Origin: Liopterus haemorrhoidalis
Lineage: Eukaryota; Arthropoda; Insecta; Coleoptera; Dytiscidae
Length of the DNA: 64,000 nucleotides
NCBI GenBank assembly: GCA_963971575.1
Contig: OZ020619.1
Location: forward strand, 23,876,813 to 23,940,812
Reading direction: 5' to 3'
The notes under the pieces are model-generated. The model ran no database searches. It saw nothing but the letters and a program-made list of their open reading frames with translations, and was not told the DNA's origin. This document shows, in pieces, positions 47,857 to 60,164 of the stretch (positions are counted from its first letter, which is position 1; each line of letters starts with the position of its first letter). The position numbers and the translations under genes were made by a program.

Positions 47857-47920
47857 ATTTAAGGGTTAAAAAGGGTTACCTATAGGATTATGGCAGATAG
47901 GTTCCAAGATTCCGAAAAAA

Positions 47921-48546
47921 ATATTGATGTGAAGTGTGAATTTTCACACATTTCAGGGTTTCGAAGGTATATAATAAGTGAAGGCGGCATGCTGAGTGTG
48001 TCGAACAAATTTTGCTTTGTAGTAATCACGGCAAAATGAACGATATTTTTAAAATAATTTATCGTCTGTTAATCTAAGAGCTTTAAAAACAATTTTATGT
48101 TAAAATATTTTTTTGTTAATTTTAATTCGAATACCTAATACCATTATTTAGGTTTCTAAATATGTGCAGTATTTTTTTATATAGCAATGTTCATTAAGAT
48201 TTTGAAAATTGCGCCTATGGCTTCCATTGGTTGTAATATGCTCCGCCCCTTTGGTTTCGTATACATAGAATGAAAATATAATTCCAACTAGTTATTAAAT
48301 TTACGCTCTTAAAAAATAAATGCAACATTTGCCAAAATATAACTAGAATTTTAACAAACTAATTTAAAGAAAATAAAAATGGAAAAAAAAACAAAAAATA
48401 AAATGGTTTACTCTGCCCGGGAGCGAACCCTAAAATTCTGGGTAGCTAGCGAGCATGCTAACCATTAGACCATGATACGTCTTCTACTCTCGTGTGTTAC
48501 ATAACTATAACTTTTGTAAATCGTCAACCAAAAAAACAAAAAATTA
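47921..48546. repeat. Composite repeat, 5' module and tRNA-like core
   Basis: It matches 30210-30850 up to the core. The minus strand at 48480-48405 is tRNA-like (TGGTCTAATGGTTAGCATGC; GGTTCGCTCCCG). The 3' module is missing. Confidence 0.7.
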
Positions 48547-49307
48547 TAGTCGTTCACTGACAGTCTATCGTGTACGCTAGGCCTAATTCGTGCGGGAGAC
48601 AACCTTTGACGAGATCTCCGCTCCCAACTCTGACATAAGTAACAATACACTTCGATGTATAAGGAGAAGACTTTTAGGCGAGGCGGTATAAATGCAATAA
48701 AACCAGAAAATTATTATCAAAGGTTTGCGGCATCTAATCAAACATTTTTATTGCACCTAACAATATGTCCCCCATTAGCCACAGACAATCACGTTTGTTG
48801 AGTGCATTATTTTTCAGTGTTCTGAGTTTAGTTACTTGTAAGATGTCCTTTGCAGTTAGTGTATGACTTTAATAATAAATATTATTAGGACACTAATATC
48901 TGTTTACTATTGTTAGTGTTTCATTATTGATGTTCAAAACTATTATTGGTGATCAAAACTGTGACTTTGACTTGCACTAATATTTATTTATTAATTTCGT
49001 TACCCTTAACATTTATTATGTCACTGAAAAAACGTTTTTGCTAATTTAATGAGAATTTAATGAAAAATATCCCTTTATTCAAAGGGTTGTTTCAGTGAAA
49101 ATTCACATAACATCTTGGAATACAAACAGATATTAAAAATGTGAGTAGATACTTTTATGGGGGGGGGGGGGCATTGAATTCGTAATAAGTTGGCAGCCTT
49201 AATAATTTGTCACCTCAGTATAAAGGCACCTTTAAAGAATGCCTGCTCCAGGCGTCAAAATATCACTGCACGGCCCTGTGTAAAGATATGTTTTCAAATA
49301 CACGTTA
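48547..49307. other. Spacer
   Basis: No gene recognised. A run of 12 G lies at about 49159-49170. Confidence 0.4.
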
Positions 49308-49461
49308 ACGTGCGTACTGACTTGAGCATTTGTACGCGCACGGATTTTCGTGCGGGTAAAAAAATTTGCACACACAACTTTCTAATTTGTGCGCGTAAAA
49401 TCTCGCTACGCGTATTTCAGTTATATCCATGCACATATTTATTTAAAGTATAGTGTCAACG

Positions 49462-50250
49462 ATGGCGGAAAGTAATGTTGTTGCTTTAACAAGTGCAGCG
49501 TACATAGGTCGCATTCATCGGTGACTTACCGGTGAATTTGACTAAATGCACATTTTTTGGCAGCGTTGTCGAACGGCGTATATGAAAACTACAATATCTA
49601 AACAATGACAGATTGTAATGAGAGTAAATTTTGAATATAGGCTTTTACAGTAATTTTAAGAGTACATGTGCTTTATATACGTCTCCTCAGTATCTAAGTA
49701 AACTGACTTAACACCCAATTCCATAATTTTTTACTAGCTTTGTGCTTGATTCTTTGTTACTACAGATATAACTGTCAAAATGTCCACCGGTGAGCAACTA
49801 ATCGTTAATGAAATCCGGTTAATAAAATGGCGACCGGTGAGTAAGAACGGTAACTCACCGGGAGATCAACGTATGCATACAGGAAAAAAATTACCAACCG
49901 GTAACTCACTGGTGAGTCTGCTGAATGTAGCCATAGTATACTTAGTAAAAAAAAAGAAAAACAAAACAAACAATGGTGGATGACACAACTATATAGAAGC
50001 AGGGAAATATACAACAGTTCAAGTTTGCTAGCAGAACTGCAAATGCAAGAGGTTAGTGGCAATTTCAAAATTTTGTTCGAATGTCAGCGGCAGATTTTGA
50101 ACTACTCGTTAATAAAGTTGGTCACAAAATTGGAAGAAAGACAAGATCTATAAGGGCTGTTCCCGCGAAAGAACGATTAGCCATAACCCTACGTTTTTTG
50201 CAACTGGGGATTCGTTTACCAGCATGCAAAACCTTTTTACTCCATTCCAT
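49462..50250 (+). pseudogene. HARBI1-like nuclease, N-terminal part
   Basis: It begins MAESNVVALTSAAYI and is cut by the MITE at 49507-49932. It resumes with WWMTQLYRSREIYNSSSLLA, then QMQEVSGNFKILFE, and after a one-base frame change MSAADFELLVNKVGHKIG and PAKERLAITLRFLQLG. This order (WW...R..., F...R.....F..L....G..I, I.P.ERL.ITLRFLATG) is the N-terminal half of HARBI1-type nucleases. The catalytic DDE half is deleted before the right TIR. Confidence 0.75.
49507..49932. mobile_element. MITE with GGTCGCATTCA ends and CACCGGTGAG repeats
   Basis: Ends GGTCGCATTCATCGG and, reverse complemented, GGCTACATTCAGCAG. ATA duplicates at 49504-49506 and 49933-49935. Inside, ACCGGTGAG/CTCACCGG words recur at both ends. 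It splits the HARBI1-like frame. Confidence 0.7.
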
Positions 50251-50951
50251 GTTGAATATTTACTGGTATTTACTTAAATTTACGCGCACAATTATATGAC
50301 TGCATAAACCCGTACACACTGAGCGCACAAGTTCTTTGATCTTATCGGTAGGACCGACAAGCTACGGATAGCATTCGTGGGAGGATTACTTGTCGCGCAC
50401 ACAAATTGTACCTCGTACTCACCTGAGCATTTGTGCGCGCAGAGCATTCGTGCGCGCACAAATGCTCTAGTCAGTACGCGCCTTTAGACCTTCATACAAA
50501 AATAATCTCTTATGGCGAAGAAGATTACTCAAATATGTGAAATGCACTACTAATTCTCCTGGCTGTTTCACTGTCGAGCATCAGTGTATTTTTAATAATA
50601 ATAAAAAAAGTCAGCTGCGTGCGTAGTGGGGGATTATACGTCAGTCGCTTGTATAAACCTGTCATAAAAAATAAAAAAATGATGTAAAGTCATTTCAAAT
50701 TCAATGAAACTTATATATCGAACTTATTATATAATTAGAAGAATAAAAACAACAATCAGCTGTTTGCACAATGGGGGTAAGACCGTCAGCTGAGGGATTA
50801 TAATTGCTGAGCGGGCATTTAGCCTAAGCTTTTTATAATACAATCATTGATGTACGATCTTTACACAGTTATGTCAGCAGCTGATGATCATTTTTATTTT
50901 ATATAATTTTTACATGATATCACTAAATGTTTTGTAAATTCAAATTTTCTA

Positions 50952-51755
50952 ATGTTTGCAGACGATCTTAAGTTATATTCGAAAGTATCAAATGTTCAAG
51001 AATGTTTGAATGTACAAGAAGACCTACACAGATTATATGACTATTGTAAAGATAACAAATTAATACTGAATCTTTCGAAATGTTCAAGAATATCTTTTAC
51101 TAGAAATAGAAATGTTTTGAAATACAAATATAAAGTTCAAGATTATAGTTTGATGGATGTTACTTGTGTAAAAGATCTAGGAGTCACTTTTGACTGCAAA
51201 TTAATCTTTAATTTTCATGTGAAAGAAGTTATTAAAAATGCATATAGAATGTTGGGCTTTTTAAGGCGAATGACAGTTCCTTTTAGAAATAGTTCAACAT
51301 TACTGACATTATATTATACACTAGTCCGAAGTCAGTTAGAATTCGCCACTACGTGTTGGTCTCCTCAATATTTAACTTACATTAACCGAATTGAAAAAGT
51401 ACAGAATAAATTTATCAAGTATGTAAATTTTAAATTTCCCAATAACAATATCAATCTAGTATCCTTAGAAAATAGACGTAGATTTCTTGATTTAATTTTT
51501 CTTTACAAGATTGTTCATAATAAAATAGATTGTCCTGATTTAATAAATTCATTATCATTTCGTGTGCCATCTTACAACACGAGAATGAATGACCTTTTCT
51601 TGTTACCTCATAATAAAACAAACTTTGCTTATAATTCGCCTATTAATAGAATGTGTCTAGAATTTAATAATATTTCTAAATCCGCTGTTATTTCTGACAT
51701 TTTTTCTTCTAACTTAAAGATATTCAGACGATCATTAATTACTTGCTTATTGTAA
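50952..51755 (+). pseudogene. jockey/CR1-like LINE, 5'-truncated RT end
   Basis: The 267-residue frame starts at the RT catalytic motif FADD (MFADDLKLYSKV) and runs through the thumb (KDLGVTFDCKLIFNFHV), MLGFLRRMTVPFRNSST and the C-terminal tail (ENRRRFLDLIFLYKIVHNKI; RMCLEFNNI) to its own stop. A short UTR and an (ATAAA)n tail around 52006-52036 follow. The sequence before FADD is unrelated, so the insertion is truncated at the 5' end. The frame is intact and thus rather young. No endonuclease. Confidence 0.85.
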
Positions 51756-52471
51756 GTTTAAACTATTTTGATTTTTAATTATTTTTTCATCTGCTTTAGC
51801 TATCTAAGATTATAAGAATTACTGTTTTAGTATTTAATAATAATAATAATATGTTAATATTATAAGAATTGATTATATTATATATTATTTTAATTAATTA
51901 TAGTAATAATTAAATATACATTATGTATTATGTTACTGATATACAAATAGTGTATTATTAGTGCTGCGCTGTAATTAGGACAATGTCCTGTTGTGTAGCC
52001 AAATTAATAAAAATAAAATAAAATAAATAAAAATAATGTGTAAACTATTAATTATAAAAATATCAAGTCGCCTAATATAAATGCAAGTTACAGTTCGTAG
52101 TTTTAATCTATTTTTTTTTTTTTTTTTTTTTTATATGATTTTATAATTTCGATCTATATAATTTTTTAATTGAATACAGGGATATCTGGTAAATAATAAT
52201 GAATCATTTAAAAGAAAAATATATTTTATGTTTATTGACCAAATATATTTTCAATAATTACTTCAATAAGTATTCTTTACCTACAGCGGAATCTACCCTT
52301 CAAATTCCCCAAGGTTACGAATTTGACCTACGTAAAAATATTACAGAAAAATATATTATTAAAAGTGATTACATATTAAAAAAAAAAAAATGATGAAAAC
52401 AATTATAGCTAAATTGATTTCAAGTCACTTGAAAGTTTTATAATGAATAGTTTACATATTATATTAAATAA

Positions 52472-53304
52472 AAATTGATGTGAAGTGTGAATATTCACAC
52501 ATTTCAGGGTTTCGCAGGTATATAATAAGTGAAGGCGGCATGCTGAGTGTGTAGGACAAATTTTACTTTGTAGTAATCACGGCAAAATGAACGATATTTT
52601 TAAAATAATTTATCGCCTGTTAATCATATAATAAGACTGGTTATTAAATTTACGCTCTTAAAAATTAAATGCAACCTTTGTCAAAACATAACTAGAATTT
52701 TGACAAAATAATTTCAACATACAAAAATGCAAAAAAAAAAAACAGAAAAAATAAAATTCACTCCGTACTCGAAACCCTTCGTTACCAGCGAATTTTAGCT
52801 TACGACACCAGTGCACTAACCACTACGCTATCGTACGCCTTGCATGTGGGTGTCTTACATTGGTATAACTTTTGTACTTTGTGAACCAAAAACCACAAAA
52901 AATGCGTTATTTTCCGAAAACATAATCTGATCAAAAATTCCTGTTGTACTATTTCGGTTCACACCAATATACATTACTTAGAATTTTTTTAGATTTTTAG
53001 TTTAAGCCATCTGGGCTACAGGGTGTGGGACAAAATTTTTTTGCACAATTTTGGCAAAAATCGTATCAAAATTATTTAATTTGCAAAAATAAAAATTTGA
53101 TCGTTAATCCACCTACTAAGGGCTTTCATTTGATACCCTACTCGAAAACAAAAATATTTTTGTTTTCGATGAGCACATTTTTGTTTATATTTTTAGGGGG
53201 ATATGTTTTTTAGATGTTTTAGTATTATTCCTATGTGCGGGTCAAAGAGTTGTATGCCAAATTTCAACTCTCTAGGTTTAGCCGTTTGGCTACAATTTTA
53301 CCGA

Positions 53305-53338
<34 letters not shown>

Positions 53339-53390
53339 GACAAAATGACGGTATAAGGGTTTTTTGGTCATACCTACAAAACCCTAAAAA
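52472..53390. repeat. Composite repeat, third copy
   Basis: Same start and end words as 30210-31353, with an internal deletion in the 5' module and a (CAGA)n tract at about 53305-53338. The minus strand at 52845-52756 is tRNA-like (TAGCGTAGTGGTTAGTGC; GGGTTTCGAGTAC). Confidence 0.7.
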
Positions 53391-53690
53391 TGATCGTCAG
53401 CTTCCGACATAACGGGGTAATGATCGTCAGTTACATCACTGATTACATTATAAAATGCTTAGTATAATGCCCGCTGAGAAATTATAAACCTCAACTGACG
53501 GTCTTACCCCCATTGTGCAATCAACTGATTGTTGTTTTTATTATTCTAATTATATAATAAGTTCGATGTATAAGTTTCATTGAATTTAAAATGACTTTAC
53601 ATCATTTTTTTTATGACAGGTTTATACAAGCGACTGACGTATAATCTCCCACTACGCACGCAGCTGATTTTTTTTTTATTAATATTATTG

Positions 53691-55111
53691 TCACTTAAAC
53701 AATAACTGTGCAAATTTTCTAGTAGCTTGAAATGATTTTTCGATTTTTTTTTTTTGCAAGATGCACAATTTCTGCTCCACCACGATTCTGGCGGCTGACG
53801 CTTGTTTCGATTATTACCCATATCTAAACTATCAATTACAAAAAAATTAAGCGGGGATGAAATGACCATCAAAAATGCAACGCTGCCTCCCGGACTAGAG
53901 GTTTTCGAAGCATCGATAGTGTTTAGCTCTAGGTCTATTTCAAAGTAGAAAAAAGTAGATAGCGCTTCGAACCGAGTACGATTTACACTGATCAAATACA
54001 GTATAGCGGGAAATTTAAAATAAGTTACAACTAGGACATGGGCGTAGCAACTGGGTTAGCAAGTGATTTTTTTTAATATAAAAAAGGTTAATAAGATATT
54101 GAAATAAACAAGGCAGATAATACACTTACGTTATTTATACGACATAAATTCAGTTTAATGGGAAATTTGAAAAAGGTAAAAAAATATTAATTTTAAAAAT
54201 TATGTACTATATATAAAAAGAGAGATTTGGCTAAAAGAGTTTGAGCAAAGCAATAAAACAAACAATATATCTTCAGAAGTAAAGTTTCTTATTTAAATAA
54301 TTATTGTAAATACAAATTAAAAATATATGTATATATGAAGGTCTAAAAATTATATCAATAACTTCTTCTTTGGGCACAATCAGCTGGGCTGTCTTTTGGC
54401 CTCACATTAGTCCTCTCTCTTGATCTGTTAATTTTCAAGTGTCAAAAAATATTTTTATGTCAGATAACCTAAAAAATATATAACTGCGTAAAAACAAATT
54501 ACACGGAGAATTTTCTCCATAAAATCTACTCCAAGAATATAAATAAAAGTCTAAATATGTAATTAATAACAAAATATATGAGAAAAATTAAATAATATAA
54601 ATAATATATATTTCCAATGTACGACACTGAACATCTGTAAACTTGGACTAAAAACAATATTTTTACTGTGTAATAAGGTTGACGATCTACACCAATCCGA
54701 AGCAAGGACAAACAGATCCTATCTTCTTACACACATTTTTCTACTTTGAAATAGACCATAGTATACGCTACTGTCATAGATACCTGTGAAACTTAATACC
54801 TATGTGGATTAGAGCAGATTCAAAACATGAATTTTAAATATTAAACCATCCAAATTGTGCGTGCATTCAATGCGTTCTGAACTTTGCAATGTAACTTACT
54901 TTGAAAAATTATAATATTGATCTACGAACCCTAGGTTAGTAATTTTTATGACACATATTTTATCTTTTATATCAAAACTCGATGTTGAATATCAAAGATA
55001 ATTCTTAGAAAAATGACATTATCTATTTTTGATTTGTATTTATAAGGTGAAGTTTGTCTTAAATAAACAAGACAATCGTATTATTTTATAGTGTTCATTT
55101 GAATTTGAGAA
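53691..55111. other. Interval without firm genes
   Basis: Small minus-strand frames are present. One short stretch at 54425-54355 (RERTNVRPKDSPADCAQRRS, then a stop) has exon-like composition and is treated as a finding only. Confidence 0.35.
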
Positions 55112-55157
55112 ATGTGGAAATATTTTGTTGCTGCTTTCTTATTTAGTATAATTACTG
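55112..55157 (+). other. Candidate signal-peptide exon
   Basis: ATG in the context GAGAAATG opens MWKYFVAAFLFSIIT, a hydrophobic signal-peptide-like stretch, then G before the consensus donor GTATGT. A short first exon with a phase-1 donor just after a signal peptide is common in secreted proteins. No downstream exon was recognised, so this may be chance. Confidence 0.25.
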
Positions 55158-55564
55158 GTATGTAAATATAGTTACATTTTATATTTTCATAATTCAAAAT
55201 TAACATTTATAATAATAATTTTTTATTAAACAGCCTGAAGGCCAAAATAATATACATTTAATACATTTAACGAAAATATCAAAAACAAAAACAAGTCAAA
55301 TTTGGAGTTCAAGTTTAACAATTGTGAACCCAAACATTAGAGAATACATCTATATTTTAAGATAGTATATGTTTAATATATCAGCAGAGCTGACCAACAA
55401 GTGTGAAACGTTTTGTCAAAGCGTAGACACTCCCGAATCAACATGTTATTAGATTAAAGTAAACTACTACGTAAACTATAGACGTATTTTTTAAGTAGAG
55501 CCATACAAGTATGGCTCTAAATGCATTGTTGTTACAAACCACTGATTTAGCCCAAAGAGCAGAT

Positions 55565-56517
55565 CAGTGGCGAAGCGTCCATGGAAGCACAGGAAGCAGT
55601 GCTTCCCTTACTTTTTGTAAGCGTTTATATTTAAAAAAAATAATAATTATGTACTATTTATATATAGGTGCTATATTTTTACCCATTTTTGTCTAAATGT
55701 GTTCTTGTCGCGAAAAAATGCAAGCGAGCAGGAACGTGCATTATTATTGAAATACAATAATGAAAAACGCTCTAGACAGAAGTGCGTCTCAAATCTTGAA
55801 TAATACCCGCTGCCCGCTGTCTATCTGTCTGCAATGTGCAGGGTACAAATCGCAGTTCTCAGTCCTGTAACTAACAAACGGAAGCAGTGCGTTTTTACGT
55901 AGGAGAATTTTAACTGACGCATAACGTGTTTATCATTTTGTTTGACACATTGCAATTAGAAAAACAAAAACTGTTTTGTGTTTAATTGTTGAGTTAAATA
56001 ATTCGTAGTGCCTGTTAATTTTTTTAATCTAAATTTTTTTATTAACACTGCGACTAAAAAAAGACTACGATAATATTATAGGTGATTTTTGCAAAAAAAC
56101 TAAAAGAATGGACTTTATTTATAAGTAAATATAGGTATTAACATTATATTATTATTACCTATTATCTGTCTCATTTTGTAATACGGAACTAACAGTAACA
56201 GTTCATTTTTTATGTTGTATATTGACAATACATTTATAATATTGTCATAGTATTGGTTCACACGGATACGGCAAAGTCTGTTTACACCACAACAGTCACC
56301 AAAGTAACCATATCTAGTTTCGTATTACAAATTGAGACAGATTATACTATTGTTGTTCTTTATAATTTTTTATTCATTAACATATTTTTTAATTATACAT
56401 GAATTTGAAAATTAAATTAAGTTTTTCTTTGTACACTATTGTATATGTATTTTTTTTTTTTTGCAAAAAAATTTTTGTTTGTAATTCCCCAACTAGTAAT
56501 GTCACGCCTCGCCACTG
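55565..56517. mobile_element. hAT element, exact 8-bp TSD
   Basis: GAGCAGAT at 55557-55564 and 56518-56525. Ends CAGTGGCGAAGCGTC and, reverse complemented, CAGTGGCGAGGCGTG. No transposase. Contains the MITE 56164-56342. Confidence 0.88.
56164..56342. mobile_element. MITE with ATCTGTCTCA ends
   Basis: ATCTGTCTCATTTTGTAATA faces ATCTGTCTCAATTTGTAATA (reverse complement). Same family as 20686-20911. Confidence 0.75.
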
Positions 56518-56572
56518 GAGCAGATGTATACATACTGCCACAAAACATGTTGAAAAGGTATTTACGTATAAC

Positions 56573-58216
56573 CAGGGCTGTATTGGAGGATACACGGTGT
56601 ATACCCTGTGGTTTGATCTTAACGAATAGCGTATACCCTGTCCTTTTTGAAAAATCAAAACATGCGAAGATATTAAATTTTCAAGTACCATAGAGTAATT
56701 AATACATATATTACTTACTCTATGCAAGTACTTAAATATTTTAAATTGCTAATATTTGCTTTCAAAATTTTTATCTTTAACTTTAAAAACCAAATACAAT
56801 AATATGATCGGCGGTGAATCATTACTACTGACATCGTGTATTTCTTGATTTGTGCGAGCTGGATTCTCAAGATGCAGAACATATCGAGAACAAACTCTTA
56901 GCGACCCTAAAAATACACGGTTTTCACGAGGATTATTTGAAAAATAACTGGATTGCAATTGCCACGGATGGAGCAAGTGTAATGGTAGGCAAATATTCTG
57001 GTGTGGTAAGCCGACTTCAATAAAGACACCCGAAACTTTTTACTTGGCATTGTTTAAATCATAGACTCGAATTATCTGTATCTGATGCTATAAAAGATGT
57101 TCGTGGCATGAACCATTTTAAATCTTTTCTAGACAAACTATATACGCTATATAGCCAGTCTCCTAAAAATTCTCATGCGTTAGAGTGTATATGCCATGAA
57201 CTAGGACTAAAATTTAAAAAGGTAGGACGAATTCTTGGAATTCGATGGATAGCGAGTAGTTTTAAAACAGTGCGAGCTATATGGGATTCCTGAATTTCTA
57301 TTAGATTTAGGGCTCATGTATGACATCCTTCAAGAATTGTCAGTATTATCTAGAGAACTACAGTCGCGAACAACAACACTACCAAGAGCTGAACATTTAA
57401 TAAAAAGAACCATACGAATTATAGAGAGTTTCAAAGAAAATCCTGGCGAAAAAACACAATTAATAGTAAACGCGGAATTAACATTTAAAAATATCCCTTT
57501 GGTTCGCAATATCAAAATTATACCGATTAATAAAAACCAGTTTATTCAAAGCATGGTTGATAGGATTAAATCAAAACTTTGTTCTGATTCAAATACTGAA
57601 AATGTACAATTTCTTAAGGATATTTCTGCTTTAAATCCAATTAATATAAACACTGATAATATACGTTATGGAGAATCAGAAGTAATTTGTAGACGATTTA
57701 ATATCGATGAGCTAGAAGCCCTTATAGGATTAAGAAACTTTATAGAAAATACAGAATCTGTGCCAGATAAATTAAAACCTCTTTTAACAGCAGTATCAAC
57801 TTTACCTTGTTCGACAACCGAGTGTGAACGCGGTTTCAGCTTAATGAATAATATCATAACTGACTTGCGAGCGTCTCTGCATATTTCAAATGTGTCGAAT
57901 CTAATGTTCATTAATGGACCTTCAGTTGAAAAGTTTCAACCAAAAAAATAAGTACGATCTTGGTTAGTAAACCACCGCTCAGCAACAGAGACGCAGTTGA
58001 AAGTCGAGTGAGACTAGTGCTGATTCATCTCGCCAAGCTCTTTGGGATATATTTCAAGAAATATAACAGTAAGTTATAACACTATGTTCTACGTTTTAAT
58101 TCAAATTAAATTTTGGCCATTTTTTAACCACCCTCCCCCCATTTATAGCGTATACCTGCTGATTTTTACGATGAATGGACCGTAAACCTTCTGCTGATTT
58201 TACCAATACAGCACTG
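56573..58216 (+). mobile_element. hAT element with transposase remnant and 8-bp TSD
   Basis: Flanks CGTATAAC (56565-56572) and CGTACAAC (58217-58224) match at 7 of 8. Ends CAGGGCTGTATTGG and, reverse complemented, CAGTGCTGTATTGG. 1,644 bp, with one broken transposase on the plus strand. Confidence 0.88.
56830..57951 (+). pseudogene. hAT transposase, C-terminal two thirds, broken
   Basis: Conserved blocks in order: NNWIAIATDGASVMVGKYSG (the DGA block of the hAT catalytic core), WHCLNHRLELSVSDAI, RILGIRWIASSFKTVRAIW (the RW block), and LEALIGLRNFIENTE. The C-terminal dimerisation domain follows (AVSTLPCSTTECERGFSLMN, then SNLMFI). Stops after GVVSRLQ, after AIWDS and near 57296 interrupt it. 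The last frame (57316-57951) is open to its stop. The closest recalled relatives are KIAA1586/ZNF862-like hAT proteins. The BED finger part is missing. Confidence 0.85.
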
Positions 58217-60164
58217 CGTACAACAGTACTGCATCTAAAGAATACATGTTGTAACATATTTGCTTTAACACATACAGTGTAGAGTGAAGTGTGGTGTGGC
58301 GTGCGTAACACGGTAATGCGGGTCGAAGCTATTAAAGAAAAAAATATTTTTTTATATTTTTAATTAAAAAAAAAATACACGCACTGTCTTAACTATAAAT
58401 ACAAAAAATCCATAACATAATTAGCCATAAATTACTCAAGAAAATAATGAATTTTGTCAAAAACACAATCTGATAAAAAATTCCTCTCGTAAGTTTCCGG
58501 CTTAGATCAATGTACATTACTTATAATTTTTTTAGATTTTTAGTTTAACTCTTTTGGGTAAAAGGGTGCGGGACAAGAACTTTTTTAGAACATTTTTTGT
58601 TGAAATCGTGTTAAAAGAAATGAATTTAAAAAACTTTCTATCGTTCCTTAATCTAGGTCTTAAGAGAAAATTCCTGTCGAACTATTTCGGTTCCTATCAA
58701 TATTTATTACGGAGATTTTTTTTCAGATTTTTAGACCAACCCCTCTGGGAGATAGGGTGGGAGACAAAAGTTTTTTGACAAATTTTTGGCAAAAAACCTA
58801 TAAAAAAATCATTTTTCAAAAATAAATTTTTTTTTGTTGGTCTATACATTAAGAGGTTTCATTTAATATTCCACTCAAAATTTAAAAAAAAATATTTATT
58901 TTTTTATTTAATACATATTTGTTTATATCTACTATTATTCTACTATTATATTGTACAAGTGTTGGTATGTATGTTCTATTCAACTTCTGGTATATCTTCA
59001 TTTTTCCGGTAACGCAGAGAGAAAAATGAACCGCCGTCTTATCCGCGTGATATTTTTTTAGTGCTTAGGCTTAATTTTATTTCGACAGGGGGTACTGACT
59101 AATTTTTATTGATAAAAATCATGCATTTTTCTCAAATCCGTGTCGATGAACGTCACCATTGATCAGCACGGACAGGTTTTACCAGACGATAAAAGATGTT
59201 TTTTCATACTTCTACTATTTAGGAGACGATTTCAGACCAAAACTGAATTGAAAAACCTACAGTTGAAGGTATTTTATTGATACAATTGATGAAATGTGTA
59301 AAAAATACATAAGAGTTGATAAAGATAATGCAGTTTTTTAAGGTTTTAACACATTTTAATAAAATTTAAAAAAATTTCTGACCATAAAATTGCCTTCAGT
59401 TAAAAATGCTATTAAACTGAAAAGAAATTAAGAATTAAGAAAGTAAGAATCAGTTATGAGTTATAAAAATATATTTTAAGGGTAGTTCGAACGTTTTAAA
59501 TGTTAAACCTATCTGTAGATACGTTCAAATAAGTTTTCAGGGTGAGGATTGATCTGTTAAGCAGTTTTGTTGTTTTAATTCTGGAAACTGTATGTTATTA
59601 ACTATTTTACTAACTATATTAACGAAAGTATAAAGTACAATGCATTAGAAGGATAGATAAGACAGAATAATATTTGATATTTAGTAATCGCGTAATTTTA
59701 ATTGTGTTAAATCTTGAAGTATTAAATACGCAGATGTCATTTTAATATATTATTTCTTTATATAAGTGATTATTATAGAGTGAAAGTGTTTTTTTTTTTA
59801 TCATCATGAAGGTCTTCCGCTGCTTTTTTTTTGCAGTAAAAATGCTAATTTTAAGACGTATTTAAAAAAACTTAATTATGATAATAGACCATATTAGTAA
59901 CTACGTCACAAAATTGGATTCAGTGCTACCGTCTCGCGGTTAGATTCCTTTTATTTGAATTTATGATGTTGTTTTTTTGTTAAATTGTATTTTGGAAATA
60001 TAAATTAAGTTTTCAAAGTAAGAGAATGCTTCACATCAAAACTACATGGTAATATTTATTTATTAAAATTCTTATTTTATACATTATAATTTAATATGTC
60101 ATTATTTTTGCAGAACAATATTATTTTGCAGGTTAATTTTGAAAATTCTTACTGGCCCCGGGCG
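58217..60164. other. Spacer with diverged composite-repeat 3' module
   Basis: 58430-58930 parallels 30870-31140 (CTGATAAAAAATTCCT; GGGTGCGGGACAAGAAC; ATTAAGAGGTTTCATTTAAT), including an internal partial duplication at about 58660-58780. The rest is AT-rich with no gene. Confidence 0.45.

Larger units (their letters stand above)
41099..47865 (-). mobile_element. piggyBac element, interrupted by copia
   Basis: TTAA flanks at 41095-41098 and 47866-47869, and ends CCCTTAAATAACAACATG (left) and CCCTTAAATGACAACATA (right, reverse complement; the copia insertion splits the sequence 9 bp from this tip). TTAA targets with CCC-starting ends are diagnostic of piggyBac. Without the copia and its TSD copy the element is about 1.38 kb, well below a full-length piggyBac. 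Confidence 0.9.
49308..50483 (+). mobile_element. PIF/Harbinger element
   Basis: TIRs ACGTGCGTACTGACTTGAGC and, reverse complemented, AGGCGCGTACTGACTAGAGC with TSD TTA (49305-49307, 50484-50486). Subterminal GTGCGCGCACAAATG words recur. A MITE (49507-49932) is inserted in its coding region. Confidence 0.85.
50593..53690. mobile_element. Element with ~220-bp inverted ends enclosing a LINE tail and composite repeat
   Basis: About 50608-50835 is the reverse complement of 53455-53672 (shared TCAGCTGCGTGCGTAGTGGG, AATGGGGGTAAGACCGTCAG). Outer limits and TSD are not certain. No transposase was seen. The interior holds the LINE 50945-52036 and composite repeat 52472-53390. Confidence 0.65.

Noticed and set aside
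53597..53995. 132-residue minus-strand frame with WWSRNCASCKKKK
   Set aside because: The WW..NC block resembles the linker of LINE ORF2, but the frame runs into the inverted-repeat arm of another element and no RT or endonuclease motif adjoins it.
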